NCBI GenBank assembly: GCA_963804825.1 | Contig: CAWDRV010000005.1 | Location: 62,001-126,000 of the forward strand | From: JBKQVT01 sp963804825 | Lineage (GTDB): Bacteria > Planctomycetota > Planctomycetia > Pirellulales > Thermoguttaceae | DNA: 64,000 bases | Direction: 5' to 3' | Part shown: positions 17,308 to 27,218 of the stretch, in pieces | Layout of the letters: each line of letters opens with the position of its first letter | Numbering within the stretch: the first letter of the stretch is position 1 | The notes under the pieces: generated by a model | Databases searched by the model: none | Told to the model about the DNA's origin: nothing | The model's input: the letters and a program-made list of their open reading frames with translations, nothing else | Program-made: the position numbers and the translations under genes

Positions 17308-19395
17308 GTGTTCCCATCTCGGCTCCTGGTGCGCGTTCTAGTCATCTCCGCTGTTTCATGGCTGTTGCTGGCCGGCGCGTTGACGCGGGGACAGGTGGGC
17401 TCGCCGGGTGGTTTGGGCGATTTCTCAGGCATCGCCAATGCCACGGATACCGGCGATCTTTCGCTGACGGCCGAGTTTACCGCCCCGTCGGCCGCCGGGC
17501 CCGGCCGGCTGTTCATCACGGCGGTCGTGAACTCGGGGATACACATCTACTCGATCACGCAACCAGGGCCCAACGGGCCGTTGCCCACCGAGATCAAGCT
17601 GAAGAAGCTGCCCACCGGCGTCGCGGTGGGGAAGTTCGAGTCGTCGCCGCCGCCCAAAAAGAGCAAGGAACCGGCGGCCTTCGGAGACCTGGTTATTGAA
17701 ACCCACGAAGGCACGGTGACGTGGTACGCCCCGCTGAAACTCGCCCCGGACGTCCCTCCGGCGACGCTCAAGATCGCGGGGACCGTGAACGTCCTGGCGT
17801 GCGACGCGAACGGTTGCCACCAGCCGCGGGATTATCCGTTTACCGCCCTGCTGGGCAAAGGCGTCGCGTTGCCCGCCGAGCGGCAGGAAGCCCCGGCACC
17901 GTTGAAACCGGTCTCGCCGCCGGTCGCACCGCCTGTCTCGCCGCCGGTTGCGCCGCCTGCTGCACCGCCTGTCTCGCCGCCGGTTGCCGCCGTGGGCGAG
18001 TCGTCGGCCCGGCCGACGTGGCAGCCGTTCACCAACGTCGAGGACCTCAAGAGGCTCAACCGGAAATTCGACCCGGAGAAGATGCGCGCGTTTGTCTTGG
18101 GACAGATTCCCGGCACGTCGGCGGCCGACATCGGCTGGCATCTGCTCTTCGGTTTTCTCGGCGGGCTGATCCTGAACGTCATGCCGTGCGTGCTGCCGGT
18201 GATCGGGCTGAAGCTGTTGTCCTTTTTGGAGCAGGCCGGGCATGATCGGCGGCGGGCGTTGATGCTGAATCTCTGGTATTCGGCCGGGCTGATGGCGGTG
18301 TTCGTCGTCCTGGCCGCGCTGGCCGTCTCTCCGCAGAAATTGGGCTGGGGGCAACAGTTCGGCATGACGGGCTTCACGATCACGCTGGCCGCGGTCGTGT
18401 TCGTCATGGGGCTCAGCTTTTTGGGCGTGTGGGAGGTGCCGATTCCCGGCTTTGCCGGCCGCGGTAAGGTGGGCGAGCTGGCGGCCCAGGAGGGAGCGGC
18501 CGGGGCGTTCCTCAAGGGCGCGCTGACGACCGTGATGGCCACGCCGTGCAGTGCCCCGCTGCTGTTTCCCGCGCTGACCTGGGCCAGCGTGCAGCGGCCG
18601 ATGTTGACCTTCGTGGTCTTCCTTTCCGCCGGCGTTGGCATGGCCAGCCCCTACCTGGTCATCGGCGCCTTCCCGCGGTTGCTCCGTTTTCTGCCCAAGC
18701 CCGGGGCGTGGATGGACACGTTCAAACAACTCATGGGCTTCATCTTGATGGGCACGGTCGTGTTCATTTTCACGTTTCTGGAGACGCCGTTGCTGGTGCC
18801 GACGCTCGGGTTGCTTTTCGGATTGTGGGCGGCCTGTTGGTGGATCGGGCGCATTTCGCCGCTGGCCGATTCGACCGTCCGAACTCGGGGATGGCTCGAA
18901 GCGGCCGCCTTTGCCGTCGTGGTATGGATTTTGATGTTCCCCGGCGTGGATCGGATCATCCCAGGCCGCTTTTCCTTCGGCAGCCTGGCGAGCGTCATGC
19001 GGGAGCGCTACGACGAAGAGACCCAAGTTCCGGCGGGGCTGACCTTGATTTCCGAGACGCCAACGGGGCGAAACGGCGGCGACAAGACCATCTTCCTCGA
19101 CTTCACGGCCAATTGGTGTCTGACGTGCAAGTATTTCGAGAACACGGTCCTCAACACGACCCCGGTCGTGGACCTGATCCATCAGAACCGCGTTGTGACC
19201 ATTCGATGCGACTGCACCGACAAACCGCCCGAGGCCGACGTGATGAAGATGTTGGAGGTCGCCAACCCGGCCCGGCAGGTGCCGACGTGGGTTATCATGC
19301 CCGCCGACCGTCCCAACGAGCCGACCATCTTAGAGCCCCGCTACACGCAGCAAGCGTTGTTGGAGGCGTTGGAGAAGGCGGGGGCGTCGAAGTAA
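17308..19395 (+). CDS. dsbD: DsbD-type thiol:disulfide interchange protein
   Basis: GTG 17308 gives 695 residues with a signal peptide (VLVISAVSWLLLAGALT). Domains in order: periplasmic DsbD-alpha-like domain (about 35-190) with VLACDANGCHQP in place of the usual CXXC region; a proline-rich linker built from repeated PVSPPVAPP units (about 205-235); a membrane core with NVMPCVLPVIGLKLL and ATPCSAPLLFP holding the two transport cysteines; and a C-terminal thioredoxin domain with FTANWCLTCKYFE. The protein moves electrons from cytoplasmic thioredoxin to periplasmic partners, for instance for cytochrome c maturation. The upstream TTG at 17263 is less likely. Confidence 0.92.
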   Translation: MFPSRLLVRVLVISAVSWLLLAGALTRGQVGSPGGLGDFSGIANATDTGDLSLTAEFTAPSAAGPGRLFITAVVNSGIHIYSITQPGPNGPLPTEIKLKKLPTGVAVGKFESSPPPKKSKEPAAFGDLVIETHEGTVTWYAPLKLAPDVPPATLKIAGTVNVLACDANGCHQPRDYPFTALLGKGVALPAERQEAPAPLKPVSPPVAPPVSPPVAPPAAPPVSPPVAAVGESSARPTWQPFTNVEDLKRLNRKFDPEKMRAFVLGQIPGTSAADIGWHLLFGFLGGLILNVMPCVLPVIGLKLLSFLEQAGHDRRRALMLNLWYSAGLMAVFVVLAALAVSPQKLGWGQQFGMTGFTITLAAVVFVMGLSFLGVWEVPIPGFAGRGKVGELAAQEGAAGAFLKGALTTVMATPCSAPLLFPALTWASVQRPMLTFVVFLSAGVGMASPYLVIGAFPRLLRFLPKPGAWMDTFKQLMGFILMGTVVFIFTFLETPLLVPTLGLLFGLWAACWWIGRISPLADSTVRTRGWLEAAAFAVVVWILMFPGVDRIIPGRFSFGSLASVMRERYDEETQVPAGLTLISETPTGRNGGDKTIFLDFTANWCLTCKYFENTVLNTTPVVDLIHQNRVVTIRCDCTDKPPEADVMKMLEVANPARQVPTWVIMPADRPNEPTILEPRYTQQALLEALEKAGASK

Positions 19396-19432
19396 AGGGG
19401 GAAGGCGGAGGGCGGAAGGCGGAAGGGAGCCG

Positions 19433-19461
19433 GAGGCGTTAGCCTCCGGATCGGAGGGCGA
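19433..19461. repeat. GGAGGCGTTAGCCTCC palindrome, third copy
   Basis: AGGGAGCCGGAGGCGTTAGC-CTCCGGATCGG preceded by the same GGCGGAAGGCGGA spacer as the copies at 16552-16632. It lies 40 bp after the dsbD stop and 60 bp before the insertion sequence. Confidence 0.75.
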
Positions 19462-19520
19462 TAGGCGAATTGCGAAACCGCAAGCGAACGCCTACCCGCC
19501 TCGAAATTCTAAGCTCTAAG

Positions 19521-20482
19521 AGGCTATCCGCAAAGTGATATTGCTGTAAAGCGTTGTCGGGAGTAAAGATGCGCACTTTCCCCTTGCAAAGGAGTGCGCA
19601 CATGACCACGACGACGCGGAAACCGTATTCGACCGATCTTACCGATCAACAATGGGCCATCCTCCAACCGCTGATTCCCCTTGCCAAGCACGGCGGCCGT
19701 CCGCGCGAGGTGGAGATGCGCGAGGTGCTCAACACCTTGTTCTATCTCAACCGCACGGGATGCCAGTGGGACCTGCTGCCCCACGATCTGCTGCCGAAGA
19801 GTACGGTCTACCAGTATTTCCGGCAGTGGCGCGACGATGGCACGTGGCAACGAATGATGGATGCGCTGCGGGCGCAGGTCCGCGTGGCGGACCAGCGGGA
19901 ACCGACGCCCAGTGCCGGTGCGATCGACAGCCAAACCGTAAAAACGACGGAGCGGGGTGGCGAGCACGGATACGATGGCGGGAAGAAGATCAACGGGCGA
20001 AAACGCCATGTTTTCGTGGATACTTTGGGGCTCTTGCTGGCGGTGGTCGTGACCAGTGCAGCATGGGACGATGGGGCCGCTGCACCCCAAGTGTTCAGCC
20101 AACTCGACAACGCCAGATGTCCCAGACTGACCAAAATCTGGGCGGACAACAAGTATCGCAATCACGAACTGGATCGGTGGCTGGAGAAGCACCGCGACCA
20201 CTGGGACCTGGAGATCAAGTCTCGGCCGGAAGGAGCAGTCGGTTTCGCGCCTGTGCCCAAACGATGGGTCGTCGAGCGCACCTTCGCCTGGTTGGGAAGG
20301 TACCGCCGCCAGAGTCGGGACTACGAACGTCTGACCGAGTCCAGCGCCTCGATGTTGCGAATCAGTTCGATTCACCTGATGCTCCGACGGCTTGCGCCGC
20401 CCGCACGGGTCGTGTCATTCCGGTACCGCCAGGCCGCGTGAGCCAAACCGTGTATTTCCCGAGAAATCTTTACGGATAGCCT
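19521..20482 (+). mobile_element. IS5-family insertion sequence, about 962 bp
   Basis: The ends are inverted repeats AGGCTATCCGCAAAG (left) and, read inwards, AGGCTATCCGTAAAG (right), extendable outwards by two bases with one internal mismatch. Only one gene, the DDE transposase, lies inside. CTAAG flanks both ends (19516-19520 and 20483-20487), but the target is a run of TTCTAAG/CTCTAAG heptamers, so a shorter duplication such as TAA cannot be excluded. The element appears complete. It sits between dsbD and purM, abutting the purM stop codon. Confidence 0.88.
19602..20441 (+). CDS. IS5-family transposase
   Basis: ATG 19602 with AAAGGAG 7 nt upstream gives 279 residues. The N-terminus (YSTDLTDQQWAILQPLIP) is the helix-turn-helix domain of IS5/IS1031-like transposases; the catalytic region has AIDSQTVKTTE (first Asp), ADNKYRNHELDRWL (second Asp) and VERTFAWLGRYRRQSRDYE (Glu with the YREK-like motif). 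The frame is intact, so the element could still be active. Confidence 0.94.
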   Translation: MTTTTRKPYSTDLTDQQWAILQPLIPLAKHGGRPREVEMREVLNTLFYLNRTGCQWDLLPHDLLPKSTVYQYFRQWRDDGTWQRMMDALRAQVRVADQREPTPSAGAIDSQTVKTTERGGEHGYDGGKKINGRKRHVFVDTLGLLLAVVVTSAAWDDGAAAPQVFSQLDNARCPRLTKIWADNKYRNHELDRWLEKHRDHWDLEIKSRPEGAVGFAPVPKRWVVERTFAWLGRYRRQSRDYERLTESSASMLRISSIHLMLRRLAPPARVVSFRYRQAA

Positions 20483-21565
20483 CTAAGTTCTAAGCTCTAA
20501 GTTCTCCCCCCACGCCACGCCGCCTTGCCCAGGTCGCACGCGGCCGATCGGCCAACTCTCCACACCGCAATGCGTAAGCTGATGGCGAATGCTGTCGGCA
20601 TAGTACGGGCTGACGACCAACACCATGCCGACGCCCATGTTGAACACCAGGTCCATCTCGGCCTGGTCAACCTCGCCCAGCCGCTGGAGCCAGGAGAAAA
20701 TCGGCGGCGTCGGCCAGGAGCCGCGCTGGATCACCACCTGGACGCCCTCGGGCACGATGCGGGCGAGGTTCTCGTGCAGCCCGCCGCCGGTAATATGGGC
20801 GATGCCGTGCACCACGCTCTTGATGCGATAGTAGCTCAGGGCCTGCCGGATGGGGCGGACATAGATTCGCGTCGGCTCCAAGAGGGCCTGGCCGACGGTC
20901 CGGCCCAGTTCCTCGATGTAATCGTTCACTTTCAGGCCGGCCAGGTCGAAGACGATCTTCCGCGCCAGGCTGTAGCCGTTGGAGTGCAGCCCGGTGGAGG
21001 CCAGGCCCAAGACCACGTCGTCGGCGGCAATGAGGGAGCCGTTGATGAGTCGTCGCTTGGACACCACGCCGACGCAGAAGCCGGCCAGGTCGTAGTCGCC
21101 CGGGGCATAGAGGTCGGGCAGGATGGCCGTTTCGCCGCCGAGCAAGGCGCATTCCGCCTCCAGGCAGCCCGCCGCAACGCCCTCGACAAGCTGTTCGAGC
21201 AGGTCGGGGTCGTCCTTGGGCATGGCCACATAGTCGAGGAAGAACAAGGGCTCCGCGCCGCAGCAGAGGGCGTCGTTGACGCTCATGGCGACCAGGTCGA
21301 TCCCGACGGTCGTATGAATGCCGGCCGCGATGGCCACCCGGAGCTTGGTTCCCACGCCGTCGGTGCAGGAAACCAGCACGGGGTCCTTGTACTTTTTTCC
21401 GAAGAGGTGGTTGGAGAAATTGAGCTGGAACAGCCCGGCGAATCCCCCTTCGAGCGGGAGGACGCGGGGGGTGTACGTTTGCCTCAGCAGCTTGGGCAAT
21501 CGCGCCATCGACTGGCGGTACATCTCCAAGTCGACGCCGGCATCTTTGTAGGTCGCTTTGGCCAT
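20483..21565 (-). CDS. purM: Phosphoribosylformylglycinamidine cyclo-ligase (AIR synthetase)
   Basis: ATG 21565 gives 360 residues, the usual PurM length. Motifs: TYKDAGVDLEMYRQSM, VSCTDGVGTKLRVA, GIDLVAMSVNDALCCGAEPLFFLDY, ALLGGETAILPDLY, STGLHSNGYSLAR and the C-terminal HITGGGLHENLARIVPEG. It makes 5-aminoimidazole ribonucleotide from FGAM and ATP in purine synthesis. The last six codons (LELRT and stop) are encoded by the TCTAAG heptamer tract into which the insertion sequence jumped; its TAG lies just outside the element, so the protein is intact. Confidence 0.96.
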   Translation of the reverse strand: MAKATYKDAGVDLEMYRQSMARLPKLLRQTYTPRVLPLEGGFAGLFQLNFSNHLFGKKYKDPVLVSCTDGVGTKLRVAIAAGIHTTVGIDLVAMSVNDALCCGAEPLFFLDYVAMPKDDPDLLEQLVEGVAAGCLEAECALLGGETAILPDLYAPGDYDLAGFCVGVVSKRRLINGSLIAADDVVLGLASTGLHSNGYSLARKIVFDLAGLKVNDYIEELGRTVGQALLEPTRIYVRPIRQALSYYRIKSVVHGIAHITGGGLHENLARIVPEGVQVVIQRGSWPTPPIFSWLQRLGEVDQAEMDLVFNMGVGMVLVVSPYYADSIRHQLTHCGVESWPIGRVRPGQGGVAWGENLELRT

Positions 21566-21752
21566 GATTGCATCCGGGAAGGGATGGGCGCCATTGTAAA
21601 GTAAAATCAGGACGGGGAAAAGCACCGGGAGCGACCGATATCTTCCCGTATGGCATGACCATGCTGTGAATGGAGAGGCATTTCTTGACAGACGGCCGAA
21701 AACTTGCAGAATTGGGGGACCAATGGCGGTCCCGTGCTCCGAGGGGTGTTTC

Positions 21753-22553
21753 ATGAAGATCAGTCGAGGATGGTTTTGGATGGCCTTGCCGGCGTTGTTG
21801 GCCGTCGGGCTTGTGTTGGCCGGAGCGATGCCGGCCGTGGCCCAGGATCAAGCCGAGGGGCTGGCCGAAAAAGGTGTCCGAACACCTGACGTGTCCAAGG
21901 CAATGGTCGAAGACCTGCTGGGCCAGGCGGACGAATACGTGGCGGCCCTCGCAGAGGCCGTGGCCAGCGAGGACGCCTACAACGATTCCAAAGAGGACCT
22001 CGCCCGGGACTCGAATACGCTGATCGTGATCGTTTGGGTGCTCGGTTCCGAGGCTGGCAGATACGGGCCCCCGGGGGTCATGGCGGCTGCCGAGGGCATT
22101 GCCGATGCGAAGGACTACCCGTCGGCGAAAAAGGCGGTCGGGCAACTAAAGACCGCGATCGGACAGGCCGGCAAAGCAAACGGCCCGTCGGCGGCGGCTC
22201 CGCGGGCGTCGCTCTCGCAACTGATGAAGGAGGTCCCGATCCTCAGCACGAAGCTGAAGCGGAACGTCCAAGGGGATCGGCTGAAGTCGAAGGCGAAGGA
22301 AACGGCCGGCGCCAGCGCCGTGCTCGCCGCCATCGCCCTGGGAAGCTCTCACAGCACGGAGGCGGCCAAGACTCCCGAGCAGGTCGCCCCGTGGAAAAAG
22401 TTCTGCGACGAACTTCGGAAGGCGGCCAGTGCGACCAACGCCGGCATTCATGCCGGCGACGCGAAGGCCACGGCGGCGGCCATGACCAGGTTGAATCAGA
22501 GCTGCGACGATTGCCACGCCGTGTTTCACAAGGAAGCGGACAAGGACAAGTGA
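21753..22553 (+). CDS. Secreted CXXCH haem protein
   Basis: ATG 21753 (GAGGGG 6 nt upstream) gives 266 residues with a signal peptide (WFWMALPALLAVGLVLAGAMPAVAQ). The mature protein is mainly helical, and a single haem-binding motif, SCDDCHAVFH, sits about ten residues from the C-terminus. A late CXXCH after a helical bundle resembles class II cytochrome c (cytochrome c'-like) architecture. Similar planctomycete proteins are found duplicated or fused. The redox partner is unknown; DsbD, which supports cytochrome c maturation, is encoded nearby but not in the same operon. Confidence 0.8.
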   Translation: MKISRGWFWMALPALLAVGLVLAGAMPAVAQDQAEGLAEKGVRTPDVSKAMVEDLLGQADEYVAALAEAVASEDAYNDSKEDLARDSNTLIVIVWVLGSEAGRYGPPGVMAAAEGIADAKDYPSAKKAVGQLKTAIGQAGKANGPSAAAPRASLSQLMKEVPILSTKLKRNVQGDRLKSKAKETAGASAVLAAIALGSSHSTEAAKTPEQVAPWKKFCDELRKAASATNAGIHAGDAKATAAAMTRLNQSCDDCHAVFHKEADKDK

Positions 22554-22689
22554 TTCCCGGACCGTCGTGCCCGCTGGTTTTCATCATCACATCCCACCAC
22601 CCCCCGTTCTGTGGGGTATCATCCCAAACGGACGATCTGGTCTCCTGCTTCAGCTTTTCCCCCAGCGGTACCGAAGTATAAGAAGATAG

Positions 22690-22707
22690 CGACGTAACGT
22701 CGTTTTT
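22690..22707 (+). terminator. Possible rho-independent terminator
   Basis: CGACG-TAA-CGTCG followed by TTTTT, 136 bp after the haem-protein stop. The stem is only 5 bp, so the call is tentative. Confidence 0.35.
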
Positions 22708-22763
22708 CGCGGCCAACTATCTTGCCTATTTTTCAACCCATGACCGGCGCGGAAGGGTCCGAC

Positions 22764-24925
22764 ATGTCCCTCGACGTAAATCCATGCTATGCTTGCCCTG
22801 TTGGCTTCTACCCCGGATGCACCGTTGAGTCCTTGGCCATGTTGCAGCGGCATCCCGCGCTGCGGTTCACACACCCCCTTCCTTACGGGGCGATTGTTCA
22901 CGACGGCGGCGTCCAATTCGTGGTCTTCAGCCGCAGCGCCACGGCGATGCGCGTGCTGCTGTACGAAAAGACCACGGATCCGGAGCCGAACGAGGCCATC
23001 GACTTCGACCCGGACCTGAATCGTTGGGGCGACATCTGGAGCATCTTCGTTCCCGGGGTGGGTGCGGGACAGCTGTACCACTTTCAGGCCGACGGGCCGC
23101 ACCAGCCGGAGCGCGGCTACCGCTTCGATCCGCACGCCCGGCTGATCGATCCTTATTGCAAGGCCCTGGCCGGCGACTTCTTGCCGGCGGAGGGGGGCGT
23201 GGTCCGCCCGCCCAAGTGCGTGGTCATCAACGACGAGTTCGATTGGCAGGGCGACCGCCACCTGCGGCGGAACCTGTCCGAAACGATCATCTACGAGCTG
23301 CACGTCCGCGGGTTCACCGCCGCGCCGTCCAGCGGCGTCGAGCATCCCGGCACCTACTTGGGCGTGGTCGAGAAGATCGCCTACCTCAAGTCGTTGGGAG
23401 TGACCGCCGTCGAGCTGATGCCGGTCCACGAGTTTCCCATCCTCGACTGCCTCGGTCAGCGCCCGCCGCGGACCAACTATTGGGGCTACGATCCGATGGC
23501 GTTTTTCGCGCCGCATCGGGGGTATGCGGTGGGCACGGAACCTGGCTGCCAGGTGCGGGAATTCAAGGAGATGGTCCGCGCCCTGCACTCCGCCGGGATC
23601 GAGGTCATCCTGGACGTCGTCTTCAACCACACCGCGGAAGGCAACGAGTGGGGCCCCACGCTGAGTTTCAAGGGCCTGGAGAACCGCGTCTATTACATGC
23701 TCGAGAACGGCGGCCAGTATTACCGCAACTATTCCGGCTGCGGCAATACGTTCAATGGAAACCACCCGATCGTCCGCGAGATGATCTTCCATTGCCTCCG
23801 CCACTGGGTCCACAACTATCACGTCAACGGGTTCCGATTCGACCTGGCGTCGATCCTCAGCCGGGACCGCGAGGGCAACCTGGTCCCCAATCCGCCCGTG
23901 GTCGAGTCGATCGGCGAGGACCCCTTGCTGGCCGACTCGAAGATCATCGCCGAGGCCTGGGACGCGAGCGGGGCCTACCAGGTGGGCACGTTCGGCAGCC
24001 TTCGCTGGGCGGAATGGAACGGCCGCTATCGCGACGACCTGCGCCGCTATTGGCGGGGCGACCCGCACATGATCGGACCTCTGGCCACCCGGCTGGCCGG
24101 CTCCAGCGACCTCTACGAGGCCAGCGGGCGGCGGCCTTACCACAGCATCAATTTCATCACCTCGCACGACGGCCTGACGCTCAGCGACCTGGTCAGCTAC
24201 AACCACAAACACAACGAGGTCAACGGCGAGCGGAACACCGACGGCGACAACAACAATTTCAGTTGCAACTACGGCGTCGAGGGCCCGACGCCCCGCCGGT
24301 CCGTCGAAACCGTCCGGCTGCGCCAGATCAAGAACATGCTGGCCTCGCTGCTGTTGAGCCAGGGGGTGCCCATGCTGTCGTTCGGCGACGAATGCCGCCG
24401 CACCCAGCAGGGCAACAACAACGCCTACTGCCAGGACAATTCCATCTCGTGGTTCGACTGGCGGCTGGTGCGGAAGCACGAGCAGTTGCTCCGCTTCTAC
24501 CGGGCGTTGGTCGAGTTTCGCAAGGCCGAGCCCACGGTGCGGCGGACCGACTTCCTGGCCGGCGCGCCCGTGCAGCCGGGCGGATTGCCCGAACGTCAGT
24601 TGGTTCTCGCCCTCCGGCGGTCCGGTGAACTGGTCCGACGGCTACAGCAGCCTGGTCTGTCTATTCGGCGCCGCGCCGCGGCGCGACGTGACGGAGCTTC
24701 CCAACCATCATGTGCTGATCATGCTCCATGCCGGCAGCGAGCCGTACAAGTTTTCGATTCCCAAGATCGCCCGCGGCTATGCCTGGTGGCTGTTCATCGA
24801 CACGGCCGCCCATAGTCCGCGCGACATCTATCCGGACCTAAAAGGGCCCTCGCCGCCGGCCAGCGGCGTGATTGAGTTGGAGGGCCGATCGTTGATGTGC
24901 TTCGTCGCCCGCGACGAAGTTCTGA
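22764..24925 (+). CDS. glgX: Glycogen debranching enzyme GlgX-type (frame broken near the 3' end)
   Basis: A GH13 alpha-1,6-glucosidase of about 710 residues. It has an N-terminal CBM48-like domain (PLPYGAIVHDGGVQFVVFS), the barrel motifs VILDVVFNHTAEGN, GFRFDLAS (nucleophile Asp), KIIAEAWDASG (acid/base Glu) and FITSHDGLTL, and the GNNNAYCQDN loop typical of GlgX/TreX. At 24591-24594 GAAC has one A too many; removing it continues the protein as PDVSWFSPSGGPVNWSDGY. That frame then stays open to 25224 across an opposite gene. The family should end soon after LMCFVAR, so a second indel near 24908 with a TGA at 24923 is likely. ATG 22764 has GGAAGGG upstream; 22839 is an alternative start. Confidence 0.85.
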
Positions 24926-25239
24926 CCGCCGCCCGCCTCGATCAGGCCGCAGGAGCCGTCGTGGTGATGGGGGCAGGGAATTTGCTCCTGGACGACCCCT
25001 TCGACCCGGCCGCACTTGAGACAGACGCTCTTGTGATGCCCGTCGGCCGCAACGGGGCCGGGCATCCTCCACGGAACGAGCCGCGTCTGATGGACCGTCA
25101 TCTGGCGGCCGTTGTTCTGATCGACCACCGCCACGCAGTCGCGTTTGAGCCCGCCCGGTTGCGGCTGGACAAGGGTAAACACATCGTACGAGAGCAACCC
25201 CTCCGGAGTCAGGATCCGAAATAACGTCTCGCTGGTCAT
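24838..25239 (-). CDS. Small Cys/His protein, unknown function
   Basis: ATG 25239 with an excellent GAGGAGA 6 nt upstream opens MTSETLFRILTPEGLLSYDV. The first 100 residues look coding: KRDCVAVVDQNNGRQMTVH, then a possible metal site SVCLKCGRVEGVV with a later CPHHHDGSC. The last 30 or so residues overlap the 3' end of glgX and look like its antisense, so the true C-terminus may lie nearer 24920 if an indel is present there. Not recognised as a named family. Confidence 0.6.
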   Translation of the reverse strand: MTSETLFRILTPEGLLSYDVFTLVQPQPGGLKRDCVAVVDQNNGRQMTVHQTRLVPWRMPGPVAADGHHKSVCLKCGRVEGVVQEQIPCPHHHDGSCGLIEAGGGQNFVAGDEAHQRSALQLNHAAGRRRGPF

Positions 25240-25330
25240 GGCGGTTCTCCTCGATCTTCGCTCGCCAAAAGAAGTATACGGGCGGGCCGGCCGGCGGACA
25301 ACGCCGCGGCGTGCGATTTCCAACCAGTGT

Positions 25331-25378
25331 TTGCCGACAGACTCTTGTCATTCGCTTGCGGTTTTGCAAGCGATGCCG
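25331..25378. repeat. Dispersed palindromic repeat, inverted copy
   Basis: Reverse complement reads TCGCTTGCAAAACCGCAAGC-GAATGAC... and ends in TCGGCAAACA, matching the elements at 14052-14103 and 30551-30602. It ends at the stop codon of the downstream minus-strand gene. Confidence 0.6.
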
Positions 25379-26960
25379 CTACTTTGGCGCCATGTGAACG
25401 GCGATGTCGTCATAGCCCCAAAGACTTCTATCGGCCGGGTTGTCCTCCCGGTTCCGGCCGCCGTCGTCCTTGCCGTTGGGACCGACGCTGTAGAGCAAAC
25501 AGCCGCCGCCTTGCCGTTGATAGTGCAATTCCTCGTTGTTAAAGATGTCCCGCGGAACGGTGGCGACGTATTTCGGCACAAGGTCCGCAAGTTTCGCCGG
25601 ATACGAGCCCTGCCGGGCGCGGTATTCCGCCAACGCGAAGGCAAGCCGCGTCACGTCGAACCGCATGTTCTCGCGGGCTTCGACCTCGCCGAGCGAGAGC
25701 GTCGCCGGCAGGAGCAGGCTCGGCATCGCGCTGCCCACACGCTCGGAGATGCGTTGGCGAGGATTGGTCCGTACCCGCGGAGCGGAGGAAGCCGGGTCCC
25801 GGCCCGCCTCCGCTTGCTTCCTGATATCGGAATCGACCTGCCGTAGCGCCTTCTTGCGTTCGGTCCACGTGGGCTTGCGCTCGGCCTCGACGAGCCGGTC
25901 GTACCACTTGTTGCCCATGCGGAGGACGATGTCCCAGTCGATGGCCAAGCGGCCAACGTCGTCAAGCAGCGACTTGTACTCGGGAAGGACGCTGCCGGTC
26001 TCAAGCGAGGATATGTCCGGCAATGCACCCGGCCCCTTGCGAGCGAGCGTCGCCGCGCAATCGAGAATACATGAATCGTTCCGCACTGTCGAGTTTGTCG
26101 GCCAAATCGGCTGGCGGCGGCAGCTTGGCCAGGTTGGCGCGCATCCTGGTGATCTGGTCGGCCGTGAGCCGCGCGTCTTGCAGCAACGCCCGATCTGCTT
26201 CACAGAATTTTCCTTCGAGGGTCATAGCCACCAGGGCCTCGATCAGCGTCGGCCCCTGCCCTGTCAGCCGGGCCAACCGATGACCGGCCAGCAGGTCGGC
26301 CCATGCCTGGTCGATTTTTCCCCCTTGAATGCGCTCCATAGCGCGGGCTGCAACGCACCGGCCCGCCTCGCGCAGATGATCGACGACCGGCAGCGCAACG
26401 CCGAGCAAGACGGTCTCTTTGTCGGAGATCATGGGGCTGTACCACCGCGGCCGCCGCGACGCCTCGACCACCAGATCGATCGACGGCTTGTTTTCCTCCA
26501 GCCAACCGGCAATCAAGGGAAACTCGTCCGTCTTCCACGGTCGCCGCTGGGCCAGATCGAATTGCTTCCAGAGTTCCTGATCCATCATGCCGGCGTATTT
26601 GTCCAGCGAGACGAAGTACGTGTGGTCGTCCGCCAGCGGCTCGATCCCCAGCGCCTTGCAATATCGATCGCGGTACTGCTTGCCGGCATCGCCCAATCCC
26701 ATCGCCTTGAGAAAAAGCACGGCCGCGTTGTTCTCGGGCGTGACGCCCTTGCGGCAGCGTTCATTGACCGCCGCCAGGTAGTCGGGGTATCCGTCCGGCC
26801 GCAACGGAGCCGTGATGACGGTGGTTTCCTTGGAGATGGTGAACGATGGTTTCGTCGCGGCCTTTTTTTTCGCCGCCGGGGCCTTCGGGTTTCCCCCGGC
26901 AAGACACCACGAAATCCCGCAGACAAGAACAAGGGCCGCGACCAAGGTGGACCCTCTCAT
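25379..26960 (-). CDS. Secreted protein of unknown function (one frame break)
   Basis: ATG 26960, with AAGGAGG 6 nt upstream, opens a signal peptide (TLVAALVLVCGISWCLAGG). About 526 residues follow in two frames, joined near 26060 where one extra base separates SAERFM from ILDCAATLARKG. The mature protein is helical, with FLKAMGLGDAGKQYRDRYCKALG and LFAGHRLARL-like stretches. The C-terminal SYPAKLADLVPKYVATVPRD and LLYSVGPNGKDDGG is a tail I associate with secreted planctomycete hypotheticals and pilin-like proteins. No enzymatic motif is seen. The tRNA-Ser lies 41 bp upstream. Confidence 0.75.
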
Positions 26961-27000
26961 GAAGCCTCCTTCGTTGGAGGGGCCGATGAGTGTCGATCAG

Positions 27001-27087
27001 CGGAGCGGGAGGGATTTGAACCCCCGGTGCCCTTGCGAGCACTCCAGTTTTCAAGACTGGTGCCTTAAACCACTCGGCCACCGCTCC
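27001..27087 (-). tRNA. tRNA-Ser(UGA)
   Basis: An 87-nt class II tRNA: acceptor GGAGCGG/CCGCTCC, GCCGAGTGG D-arm, anticodon stem CCAGT/ACTGG with loop CTTGAAA (anticodon TGA at 27053-27051), long variable arm (AGTGCTCGCAAGGGCACC), T-arm GGGGGTTCAAATCCCTC and discriminator G as in serine tRNAs. CCA is not encoded. Its 5' half (27048-27087) is duplicated at 36285-36324, marking the ends of an integrated element. Confidence 0.96.
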
Positions 27088-27098
27088 GGTATTCTCCA

Positions 27099-27127
27099 AG
27101 ATTACCACGAAAACGGCTGGCGGCCAA
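27099..27127 (-). promoter_or_regulatory. Promoter of tRNA-Ser
   Basis: On the minus strand TTGGCC (27127-27122) and TAATCT (27104-27099) are 17 nt apart, 11 nt upstream of the mature tRNA 5' end. The displaced copy near 36340-36364 has TTTGCC and CAATCT at the same spacing, so its -10 box is weaker. Confidence 0.6.
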
Positions 27128-27218
27128 GCCTCCAACCCAAGCTGTGCTATCAACTTGGGCTGAAACACTGCGGTGGCCGTTTGGCTGCACAGGCCGCGAT
27201 AGGCCGCGATGCCACCAC

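Noticed and set aside
22650..24479. Open minus-strand frame of about 600 codons
   Set aside because: Antisense to the debranching enzyme with its clear catalytic motifs.
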